In this document: positions 49,825 through 59,700 of the stretch, one piece after another
Layout: each line of letters starts with the position of its first letter
Position numbering within the stretch: the first letter of the stretch is position 1
Assembly (NCBI GenBank): GCA_017992055.1
Contig: JAGOPK010000005.1
Coordinates: 62,001 to 126,000, forward strand
Direction: 5' to 3'
From: Burkholderiaceae bacterium
GTDB taxonomy: Bacteria; Pseudomonadota; Gammaproteobacteria; Burkholderiales; Burkholderiaceae_C
Length of the DNA: 64,000 nt
Made by a program: the position numbers and the translations under genes
The notes under the pieces: model-generated
Database searches by the model: none
Told to the model about the DNA's origin: nothing
The model's input: the letters and a program-made list of their open reading frames with translations, nothing else

Positions 49825-50859
49825 ATGGCCGACGACCTGGTGGTGGCCAGTCCGCAGGGCCTGTACTGCCCGCCCGGCGACTTCTTCATCGACCCCTGGC
49901 GGCCGGTGCACCGCGCCGTCATCACCCATGCCCATGCCGACCATGCCCGCGCCGGCCATGGCCAGGTGCTGGCCACCGCCATTAGCGCCGGCGTGCTGCG
50001 CCAGCGCCTGGGCGCCGACCTGGCACTGCAGGGCCTGGCCTATGGCGAGGCGGTCGAGCACCGCGGCGTGCGCATCAGCCTGCACCCGGCCGGCCATGTG
50101 CTGGGCTCGGCCCAGGTGCGGCTGCAGCACGCCGGCCGCGTCTGGGTGGTCTCGGGCGACTACTACCTGAGCGCCCACGACGAGGCCAATCCCACCTGCG
50201 CGCCGTTCGAGCCGCAGCGCTGCGACTGCTTCATCACCGAATCCACCTTCGGCCTGCCGGTCTACCGCTGGCGGCCGCAGGCCGAGGTGTTTGCCGAGGT
50301 CAACCAGTGGTGGCGGGCCAACGCCGCCGCCGGCCGGCCCAGCCTGCTGCTGGGCTACAGCTTCGGCAAGGCGCAGCGCCTGCTGGCCGGCGTCGATGCG
50401 TCCATCGGGCCGATCCTGGTGCACGGCGCGGTGGCGCCGATCAATGCCGCCTACCGCGAGGCCGGCGTGGCCCTGCCCGAGACGCGCACGCTGGGCGATC
50501 TGCAACAGGACCGCAGCCAGCGCCGTGCCCTGGCCGATGTGCTGCGCCAGGCCCTGGTGATCGCGCCGCCATCGGTGCATGCCAGCGCCTGGGCACGCCG
50601 GCTGGGCGATTTCAGCGACGGCTTTGCCAGCGGCTGGATGCAGCTGCGCGGCGCGCGCCGCCGCCAGGGCGTGGACCGCGGCTTCGTGCTCAGCGACCAT
50701 GCCGACTGGCCCGGCCTGCAGCGCGCCATCGCCGCCAGCGGCGCCCAGCGCATCATCGTCACCCATGGCGACGAGGCCTTGCTGGTGCGCTGGCTGGTCG
50801 AGCAGGGCCTGGACGCCGGCCTGCTGCAGGCGCCATACAGCGATGGCGGAGACGCCTGA
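49825..50859 (+). CDS. Ligase-associated DNA exonuclease (MBL/beta-CASP fold)
   Basis: 344 aa. Metallo-beta-lactamase signature HAHADHAR at about residues 33-40, GHVLGSAQVRLQH, WVVSGDYY, ESTFGLPVY and the beta-CASP-like end FVLSDHADWPGL. This is the protein regularly found beside ATP-dependent LigB/C-type ligases. The ligase gene starts inside its stop codon. Such pairs are thought to act in DNA repair in stationary phase. Confidence 0.93.
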   Translation: MADDLVVASPQGLYCPPGDFFIDPWRPVHRAVITHAHADHARAGHGQVLATAISAGVLRQRLGADLALQGLAYGEAVEHRGVRISLHPAGHVLGSAQVRLQHAGRVWVVSGDYYLSAHDEANPTCAPFEPQRCDCFITESTFGLPVYRWRPQAEVFAEVNQWWRANAAAGRPSLLLGYSFGKAQRLLAGVDASIGPILVHGAVAPINAAYREAGVALPETRTLGDLQQDRSQRRALADVLRQALVIAPPSVHASAWARRLGDFSDGFASGWMQLRGARRRQGVDRGFVLSDHADWPGLQRAIAASGAQRIIVTHGDEALLVRWLVEQGLDAGLLQAPYSDGGDA

Positions 50860-52604
50860 TGCGCCGCTTTGCCACGCTGTATGCCGCACTGGACGCCAGC
50901 ACCTCCACCGAGGCCAAGCTGCAGGCCCTGGTCGACCACCTGGGCCAGGCGCCGCCGGCCGATGCGGCCTGGGCCGTCTACCTGCTGGCCGGCGGCAAGC
51001 CGCGCCAGACCGTGGCCACGGCCCTGCTGCGCCGCACCGCCATGGCCGCCGCCGGCCTGCCCGACTGGTTGTTCGAGGCCAGCTACGCCGTCGTCGGCGA
51101 CCTGGCCGAGACCATCGCCCATGTGCTGCCGCCGCCCAGCCGCCACAGCGAGCTGGGCCTGGCGCAGTGGATGGAGCAGCGCCTGCTGCCGCTGCGCGGC
51201 GCTGCGCCCGAGGCCCAGGCCGAGGCGCTGCGCAGCTGGTGGGACGAACTGCCCGCCGAGCAGCGCTTTCTGCTGGTCAAGCTGATCGGCGGCGGCTTTC
51301 GCGTCGGCGTCAGCAAGCTGCTGGTGCAGCGCGCGCTGGCCCGCCATGCCGGGCTCGATCCGGCCCTGGTGGCCCAGCGCATGATGGGCTGGACCGATGG
51401 CCGCACGCCGCCCAGTGCCGAGCGCTTGCAGCGCCTGCTGGCGCCGGTGGCGGCCGATGCAGTCGACGGCCAGGACCAGGGCCGGCCGCTGCCGTTTTTC
51501 CTGGCCCATGCGCTGGAGGCCGGCCTGAGCTGCGAGCAGCTGGCGCAGCGCCTGGGCCCGGCCGCCGACTGGCTGGCCGAATGGAAGTACGACGGCATCC
51601 GCGCCCAGCTGCTGCGCCACGGCGGCCGCAGCTGGCTGTGGTCGCGTGGCGAGGAGCTGATGGACGGCCGCTTTCCCGAGGTCGAGGCCGCCGCCCTGGC
51701 CCATCTGCCCGAAGGCTGCGTGCTCGACGGCGAACTGCTGGTCTGGCCCGCGGGCGCGGACCGGCCGGCACCGTTCCAGCAGCTGCAGACGCGGTTGAAC
51801 CGCCGCACGCTGAGCCGGCGCCTGCTGGCCGAGGCGCCGGTGGTGTTCGTCGCCTACGACCTGCTGGCCGAGTCCGGCCAGGACCTGCGCAGCCAGCCGC
51901 TGCGCCAGCGGCGCGCCCGGCTGCAGGCCTTGCTGGCCGCAGCGGACCCGACCTGCCTGCGCCTGTCGCCGGCCGTGGCCGGTGCCGACTGGGCCGGGCG
52001 CGCCGCCCAGCGCCAGCGCAGCCGCGCCCTGGGCGTCGAAGGCCTGATGCTCAAGCCCTGGGACTCGGTCTACGGCCTGGGCCGCAGCCGGCCGGCGCCC
52101 GACGGCTGGTGGAAGTGGAAGATCGAGCCGCTGCGCGCCGATGGCGTGCTGATCTATGCCCAGGCCGGCCATGGCCGGCGCGCCGGCCTGTACACCGATT
52201 ACACCTTCGCGGTCTGGAACCGCACGCCGCGCGACGCCGCCGAGGCCCAGGCGGTGCTGGAGGCCATCAACCGCCGCGAGCCGCCCACCCCCGGCGGTCT
52301 GCAGCTGGTGGCCTTTGCCAAGGCCTATTCGGGCTTGAGCGATGCCGAGTTCGCCCAGGTCGACCGCGAGATCCGCGCGCAGACGCTGGAGCGCTTCGGC
52401 CCGGTGCGCAGCGTGCGGCCCACGCTGGTGATGGAGCTGGGCTTCGAGGGCCTGCAGCCCAGCGCCCGCCACAAGAGCGGCCTGGCCGTGCGTTTTCCGC
52501 GCATGCTGCGCCTGCGGTCCGACAAACCGGTGCACGAGGCCGACAGTCTCGATACCCTGAAAACCTTGCTCGAATGTGTGGCACCCCCCTTGAACGCAGG
52601 GTGA
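50859..52604 (+). CDS. ATP-dependent DNA ligase
   Basis: 581 aa, overlapping the exonuclease gene by one base (TGATG). All-helical N-terminal domain (about 1-200), then the nucleotidyltransferase domain with the adenylation motif EWKYDGIRAQ (Lys at about residue 243), DGELLVW, and motif V WWKWKIEP, and an OB-fold C-terminal part (DYTFAVWNRTPRDA; ELGFEGLQPSARHKSGLAVRFPR). It is the ligase of the exonuclease-ligase-helicase repair module. The Lhr-type helicase and the phosphoesterase that usually follow are absent here. Confidence 0.93.
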   Translation: MRRFATLYAALDASTSTEAKLQALVDHLGQAPPADAAWAVYLLAGGKPRQTVATALLRRTAMAAAGLPDWLFEASYAVVGDLAETIAHVLPPPSRHSELGLAQWMEQRLLPLRGAAPEAQAEALRSWWDELPAEQRFLLVKLIGGGFRVGVSKLLVQRALARHAGLDPALVAQRMMGWTDGRTPPSAERLQRLLAPVAADAVDGQDQGRPLPFFLAHALEAGLSCEQLAQRLGPAADWLAEWKYDGIRAQLLRHGGRSWLWSRGEELMDGRFPEVEAAALAHLPEGCVLDGELLVWPAGADRPAPFQQLQTRLNRRTLSRRLLAEAPVVFVAYDLLAESGQDLRSQPLRQRRARLQALLAAADPTCLRLSPAVAGADWAGRAAQRQRSRALGVEGLMLKPWDSVYGLGRSRPAPDGWWKWKIEPLRADGVLIYAQAGHGRRAGLYTDYTFAVWNRTPRDAAEAQAVLEAINRREPPTPGGLQLVAFAKAYSGLSDAEFAQVDREIRAQTLERFGPVRSVRPTLVMELGFEGLQPSARHKSGLAVRFPRMLRLRSDKPVHEADSLDTLKTLLECVAPPLNAG

Positions 52605-52618
52605 AACAAGTGAAACAA
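52601..52618 (+). repeat. Tandem direct repeat GTGAAACAA x2
   Basis: Two head-to-tail copies of GTGAAACAA (52601-52609, 52610-52618) spanning the ligase stop codon and the start of the gap before the N-acyl amino acid synthase gene, 34 bp ahead of a likely -35. It could be a paired regulator site. Confidence 0.4.
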
Positions 52619-52651
52619 AGGTGTCCAGTGAGTGAGATCGCACAGTCCCGA

Positions 52652-52681
52652 TTGAGCGCCGTCATGGCCCGGGGCTATCAT
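52652..52681 (+). promoter_or_regulatory. Sigma-70-type promoter of the N-acyl amino acid synthase gene
   Basis: TTGAGC (52652-52657), 18 bp, TATCAT (52676-52681). Transcription would start near 52688, about 44 nt before the GTG start at 52732. Confidence 0.5.
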
Positions 52682-52731
52682 CAAACGAACCCAATCGATG
52701 TCTCCCGGCTTTCCCGCCTGGGGTCCAGCTC

Positions 52732-53562
52732 GTGAAGTCCAGCACACTCTTTGCCGCCTCGATGCGCTTCAAGCCCCAGCAGACGGGCAGCATGCTGGTG
52801 CAGAGCCCGCGCATCGACATGCTGCCCGACGGCACGGCAGGACCGCGACGCTTCAAGATCAAGTCGGCAGATACGCAAGGCCGGCGCGGCATGGTCGACA
52901 GCCTGCTGAAGAACCGCTACGGCTGGCGCGGTTACAAAGAGGTGCGCCTGCCCACCGACCAGTCGGTGACCCGCTTCACCCTGGTGGCCATCGAGGACGA
53001 GGGCACCATCGGCACCATCACCGTGGCCTTCGACTCCGAGCAGGGCCTGTCGGTCGACGATGCCTTCGGCCCCGAGGTCAAGGCGCTGCGCTCGCAGGGC
53101 CGCAAGATCTGCGAGTTCACCAAGCTGGCGGTCGACCCCACGGTGGGCACCAAGCGCGTGCTGGCCACGCTGTTCCACGTGGCCTACATCGTGGCCCACC
53201 GCATCCGCGGCTACGACTGCCTGCTGATCGAGGTCAATCCCCGCCATGTGCGCTACTACGAGCGCATGCTGGGCTTCCGCGTCATCGCCGAGGAGCGGCT
53301 GAACCGCTCGGTCAATGCACCGGCGGTGCTGCTGATGGTGGACTTTTCCTATGTGATGCAGCAGATCGGCGAGCTGGCCGGCCAGCCCGAGCGCTTGGCT
53401 ACCGAGCGCTCGCTGTACCCGGCCTTCATGTCGCTGCGCGAAGAAGCCGGCGTCACCGCCAAGATGCTGCAGAAGCAGGCCCTGGCCGACCAGCTGGCCG
53501 AAGGCGATGGCGGCCGTCCGAGCCAGGCGCCCGAGTTCCAGCCCTCGGACATCATGACCTGA
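52732..53562 (+). CDS. FeeM-type N-acyl amino acid synthase (GNAT fold)
   Basis: 276 aa from GTG 52732 (ATG 52762 is an alternative ten residues in). GNAT-like FeeM core: TRFTLVAIEDEGTIGTITVAFDS, ICEFTKLAVDPTVGTKRVLATLFHVAY, and LLIEVNPRHVRYYERMLGFRVIAEE. The C-terminal ~70 residues are helical. Relatives make N-acyl amino acids from acyl-ACP, and a related group is tagged as PEP-CTERM/exosortase-system-associated. Its place between DNA repair genes and a giant surface protein, in a genome with several PEP-CTERM proteins, fits that association, but the product is unproven. Confidence 0.8.
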   Translation: MKSSTLFAASMRFKPQQTGSMLVQSPRIDMLPDGTAGPRRFKIKSADTQGRRGMVDSLLKNRYGWRGYKEVRLPTDQSVTRFTLVAIEDEGTIGTITVAFDSEQGLSVDDAFGPEVKALRSQGRKICEFTKLAVDPTVGTKRVLATLFHVAYIVAHRIRGYDCLLIEVNPRHVRYYERMLGFRVIAEERLNRSVNAPAVLLMVDFSYVMQQIGELAGQPERLATERSLYPAFMSLREEAGVTAKMLQKQALADQLAEGDGGRPSQAPEFQPSDIMT

Positions 53563-53713
53563 GCGCGGGGCCGGGCGGTCCCGCCGGCCCACGAATGGCC
53601 GGCTGAGACGGTCTTTATCCCCCCATTGGCCCCCACGGGCCCTGACGACACTGCGGACAGCCTGGGCGGCTTTGTTGCGCCCTGTGTCTCGATGTCTGAG
53701 CGTGGGTGGGGCG

Positions 53714-56700
53714 ATGAACAAGAACCGCAGGGGCTGGGTCCGTGGAGGGATGCTGTGCGTTGCGCTGGCCTGGACCGGCGCAATGGCCAACAGCGTGAGC
53801 ACCGGGCCGAACTACTTTGCCAACGACCTGGCGCCCGGCGCCTACATCGTGGTCGGGCCCAACGGCACCAATGGCCAGAACGCCAATGGCGACGGCGGCA
53901 ACTGCAACCACGGGCCGATCCCCGGCACCGATGCGCCGACACCGGCGGCGTCGGTGGTGGCCTCGGTGGTGTTTCTGCCGAACAAGCAGCCCTTCAACGG
54001 CACCATCATCGCCGCCGGCAGCACCGGTGGCACCGGTGGCCAGGGTGGCAATGGCGATCCCCAGGGCCAGTGCGGCAAGGGCGATTTCAACGGCCGCGCC
54101 GGCGCCAAGGCCGGCAGCGTGATGGTCACGGTGCGCCCGGGCAGCAATCCGCCCTGGGCCGGCTATGCGCTGACCAGCACCGGCATCGTGGCCTTCAGCC
54201 ATGGCGGCAACGGCGGCAACGGCGGCAACAACACCCGCGACAAGAGCGGCTACAGCGGCGGTGACGGCGGCGCCGCCGGCGCCGGTGGCACGGTCGGCAT
54301 CGACAACAGCGCCAGCTTCAGCGTCAGCGGCGGCGTCAGCATGTTCGGCATCGTCGCGCAGAGCGCCGGCGGCCAGGGTGGCGAGGGCGGCTCGTCCGAC
54401 AACGGCAAGGCCACCGGCGGCAGCGGCCTGCCCGGCGGTGCCGGCGCGGCGGTGCAGATCACCAACAGCGGCGCCATCGGGACCGATGGCGGCATGGCCA
54501 TCGCGGCGCAGAGCATCGGCGGCTTCGGCGGCAGCGCCGGCACCAATGTCAACGGCTATGGCGGCGGCGCCGGCTATGGCGGCGACGGCGGCACGGTGAC
54601 CATCGGCAACAGCGGCCGGCTGAGCGTGGGCTCGGCGGCGCTGCCGCGCTGCAGCGACAGCCTGAGCACCGGCTGCAATCCGGCCGGGGGCTACGGCCTG
54701 GCCGCGCAGTCGGTGGGCGGCGGCGGCGGCAATGCCGGCGCCAAGGCCGGGCTGATCGCGCTGGGCGCCAGCGGCGGCACGGCCGGCATCGGCAGTGCGG
54801 TCAGCGTCAGCAACAGCGGCGACATCGCCGTGTTTGGCGAGGCCTCGGTGGCTCTGTATGCCCAGTCGGTGGGCGGTGGCGGCGGCAGCGGCGGCATGGC
54901 GGTGTCCACCGGCACGCATGCCACGGCCATCGGCGGCAGCGGCGGTGGCGGCGGCAATGGCGGCGCGGTCAGCGTCGGCAACACCGGCCACCTGTGCACC
55001 GGTGCGGCCTGCTCCGGCAGCACGGCAGCGGTGAACGACTCGGCCGGCGGCGCCGTGGGCCTGCTGGCGCAGTCGGTGGGCGGCGGCGGCGGCGTGGGCG
55101 GCTTTGCCCGCGCCGTGGGCCACAGCAACTCGATCTTCGGCAGCTCGTCGGCGGTGGCGCTGGGCGGCTCGGGCGGCAGCGGCGGCAATGGCCTGGCGGT
55201 GTCGGTGAACAACAGCGGCAGCATCGCCACGGTGGAGATCAATTCGGCGGCGCTGCTGGCGCAGTCGATCGGCGGCGGTGGCGGCTCGGCCGGCGGCAGC
55301 CTGGCCTTCTCGGCCGCGCTGGTGGGCGATGCGGTGGCCATTGCGCATGGCGGCAGTGGCGGCAGCGGCGGCTCGGGCGGCACGGTGGCGGTCAACTGCA
55401 ACAGCTTCAGCCTGGCCTCCACCAGTTCGCTGGCCTGCCAGGGCCTGCCCCTGCTGGACGCGGTGACGCCGGGCGCCTCGATCACGACGGCCGGCATAGC
55501 CTCGCCGGGCATGGCGGCCGAGTCCATCGGCGGCGGCGGTGGCTCGGGCGGTTATGCGATGGCCTTGTCGGGCAGCGTGGCCGTGTCGGCCTCGGTGGCC
55601 TGGGGCGGCAAGGGCGGCGGTGGCGGCACCGGCGGTGCGGTGTTTGCCGGCACCAACGGCCTGCGCATCGATACCCAGGGCATTTACTCGCCCGGCCTGC
55701 TGGCGCAATCCATCGGCGGTGGCGGCGGCAGCGGCGGCACGGCGCTGGACCTGAGCCTGGCCTACACCGGCTCGTCGGTGGCGGTGGGCATCGGCGGCAG
55801 CGGCGGCTCGGGCGCCAAGGCGGGCGCGGTGCAGGTCGAGAACCCCGGCGGCGTCATCAGCACCAGCGGCGAGGGCTCGCAGGGGCTGTCGGCGCAGTCC
55901 ATCGGCGGTGGCGGTGGCAATGGCGGCTCGGCCATCAGCATGGCCGCGGCCGGCGTGTACAGCGCGGCGCTGTCGGTGGGCGGCTCGGGCGGCAGCGGCG
56001 GCACGGCGGGCAACGTCAGCGTGGCCAACGAGAGCAGCGTCGACAACGCCAGCTTCGGCAGCGGCGCCATCACCACGCGGGGCTATGCGGCCAGCGCGAT
56101 CCAGGCGCAGTCGATTGGCGGCGGCGGTGGCAACGGCGGCTTCACGGTGTCGCTGTCGGGCGCGCTGACGGCGGCCGGCGCGGTGAGCGTCGGCGGCTCG
56201 GGCGGCTCGGGCCACAACGCCGGCACGGTGCAGGTCAGCAACCACGGCGCGCTGAGCACCAGCGGCGGCGGTGCGGCCGTGCTGCAGGCGCAGTCCATCG
56301 GCGGCGGTGGCGGTTCGGGCGGTTATGCCTTTGCCGGCTCGCTGTCGGACGTGGGCGCCATCGCCATCGGCGTGGGCGGCAGCGGCGGCTCCGGCGCGGC
56401 CGGCGCCGCGGTGACGGTGAACAACAGCGGCGCCATCGTCAGCAGCGCCGGCAGCACCGGCAATGCGCCGGGCATCCTGGCGCAGTCGATCGGCGGCGGC
56501 GGGGGCAGCGGCGGCTTTGCGGCCGCGGCGGCCGCAGCCCTGGACGCCTCGGCCAGCATTGCCGTGGGCGGCGGCGGCGGCAATGGCGGCACGGCCTCGA
56601 CGGTGACGGTGGCCAACACCGCCAGCATCACGCTGGCCGGCGTGCTGTCGCCCGGCGTGGTGGCGCAAAGCCTGGGCGGCAACGGCGGCAGCGGCGGCTT

Positions 56701-59700
56701 TGCGCTGGCCGGCGGCGTGGCCGCCGGCGCCAGCGTGGCCGCGGCCATCGGCGGTGGCGGCGGCAGCGGCGGCACGGCCGGCAATGTGGCGGTGACGCTG
56801 GGTGGCGGCGGGCAAAGCCTGTCGTCCACCGGCGACCAGTCGGCGGCGGTGCTGGCCCAGTCCATCGGCGGCAGCGGCGGCAACGGCGGCTGGAGCCTGG
56901 CCGGCAGCATCGGCGGCCTGGCCGCGCCCAGCATCAGCCTGGGCGGTGCAGGCGGCAAGGGTGGCCATGCCGGCACGGTGGTGGTGGACAGCGGCGAGAG
57001 CCTCTACACCAACGGCCTGCTGTCGCCCGGCATCCTGGCGCAGTCGATCGGTGGCAGCGGCGGCAGCGGCGGCTTCAGCGCCGCGCTGTCTGGCACGGTG
57101 CTGATGGCGGCCGCCACCTCGGTGGGCGGCACGGGCGGCACCGGCAGCATTGCCAACACGGTGACGGTGTCGGCCACGGCCGGCATCAGCACGCGGGCCG
57201 ACCAGTCGGCCGGCATCATTGCGCAATCCATCGGCGGCAACGGCGGCAACGGTGGCTCGGCCTTCAGCGGCAGCGCCGCCACCGGCAGCCCGGCGACCAC
57301 GGTGTCGGTGGGCGCGTCCGGCACCAGCGGTGGCACCGGCGGCACCGGCCAGGCCGGCAGCACGGTGGCGGTGAGCAGCAGCGGCGGCATCAGCACGCTG
57401 GGCCGGCGCTCGGTGGGCATCATTGCGCAATCGATTGGCGGCGGCGGCGGCAATGGCGGCTCCAGCGCGGCCTTCAGCGCCAGCGCCTCGGGCGGCAATC
57501 CCGATTCGACCAGCGTCTCGGCCTCGGTGTCGGTGGGCGGCAAGGGTGCGGCCGGCGGCAATGCCGCCCAGGTGTCGGTGATGCAGTCTGGCGCCATCCA
57601 GACCGGGGGAGGTGATGGCGTCGGCAGCGGCGACCAGGCCGTGGGCCTGCTGGCGCAGAGCATCGGCGGCAGCGGCGGCAATGGCGGTTCCTCGTATGCC
57701 AATGCGCTGTCGGGCAGCGGCGCGGCCGCGGTGGCCGTGGGCGGCGGCGGCGGCGTGGGCAGCACCGGCGGCACGGTGCTGGTGTGCAGCAACAGCACGG
57801 CCAGCGGCTGCAGCGCGGCGGCCAGCAGCGGTGGCAGCGGCGGCATCTTCACCGGCGGCAACCAGGCGCCGGCCATCGTGGCCCAGTCCATCGGCGGCGG
57901 TGGCGGCAACGGCGGCGCGGCCACGGCCAGCGCCACCAGCAACAAGTACGCGGTGGCCGTGGCGGTGGGCGGTTATGGCGCCGGCGGCGGCGATGCCGGC
58001 GCGGTGACGGTCAGCGCCGGCGGCACGCTGAGCACCCAGGGCGCGCAGTCGGCCAGCATCTTCGCCCAGTCGGTGGGCGGCGGCGGCGGCAATGGCGGCT
58101 CGGCCTCGGCCTCGGCGGCCGGCGCCCAGGGCGCGGTGCTGGAGGCCGGGGTCGCGGCCTACACCGGCTTCGTCGGCAAGACGGCGGGCAATGCCACGGT
58201 GGCGGTGGCGCAGAAGTTCAGCCAGGACAGTGGTTCGGCGACGGCGCCACAGGACGACGACAACGGCGCCGGCGCCTCGCTGAGCATCGGCGGCGCGGGC
58301 GGCCTGGGCGGCAAGGGCGGCGCGGTCAGCGTCAACAGCACGGCGGTGATCCGCACCGTGGGCGATCTGTCCAACGGCGTGTTCGCGCAATCCATCGGCG
58401 GCGGTGGCGGCAATGGCGGCTCCAGCAGTTCCAACGCCAGCGGCGGCAACATGGCGGCCTCGGTCAGCCTGGGCGGTTCGGGCGGAGTCGGCGGCGATGC
58501 GTCCACCGTCACCGTCAACAACAGCAACAGCATCAGTACCGCGGGCTCGCAGTCGCTGGGCGTGTTTGCGCAGTCGGTGGGCGGCGGCGGCGGCAGCGGC
58601 GGCTCGGCCAGCAGCACGGCCGGTTCGGGCGGCAAGGCCGCGGCCTCGTTCGGCCTGGGTGGCAGCGGCGGCGGCGGCGGCGTGGGCGCGGCGGTGACGC
58701 TGGCCAACAGCGGCAGCATCAGCACGCTGGGCAGCAATGCGGCCGGCCTGTTTGCGCAATCGGTGGGCGGCGGCGGCGGCAATGGCGGCGCGGCTTCCTG
58801 CGCGGCCACGGTATCGGCCGACGCGGACGACAGCGACAGCACCAAGGCTTCGACCGGCACGGTGTCGACCAGCTCGGCGCCCAGCAACAGCAGCAACTCG
58901 GCCAGCGCCGGCACGGTGCCGGCCTCGGGCAGCACGGCCACCAGCAAGGGATCGGCGGCCGGGGCCGACAGCGGCTATGCGGCCGGCCTGAGCCTGGGCG
59001 GCGCCGGTGGCAAGGGCAGCGCCGGTGGCGCGGTTTCGCTGCAGAACAGCGGCAGCATCGTCACCGGCAGCGCCGACGACAGCACGACGGTGAATTCGGC
59101 GGCGATCTTTGCGCAGTCGGTGGGCGGCGGCGGCGGCAATGGCGGCTCGGCCAGCAGCAATGCCGATGCCGGCAAGGCCAGCGTGGCGCTGTCGCTGGGC
59201 GGCATCGGCGGTGGGGCCGGCGCCGGTGGCGCGGTCAGCGTGGGCTCCACCGGCGGCAGCCTGGTGACCTATGCGGCCAACTCGGCGGCGGTGTTTGCGC
59301 AGTCGGTGGGCGGCGGTGGCGGCTCGGGCGGCTCGGCCTCGTCGACCAGCGGCTCGGGCGGCTCGGTCTCGGCCGCGCTGGGCCTGGGGGGATCCGGTGC
59401 CGGCGGCGGCGGCGGCGGTGCCGTGCTGGTCTGTGGCACGGTGAATGGCACGGCCTGCGCCAGCGGCCTGGCCGGCAATGGCATCGTGACCCATGGCGCC
59501 AACTCGCATGGCGTGTTTGCGCAGTCGGTGGGTGGCGGTGGCGGTTCGGGCGGCTCGGTGACCACCGCGGCCAGCGGCAGCGGTGGCGATGATTCGGCCG
59601 CGGCCGACAACAGCGCGGCCGACAACAGCGCGGCCGGTGGCAGCAGCGGCAACTCGGCCTCGGCCGGCAGCGGCGTGGCCCTGGCGGCTGGCCTGGGCGG

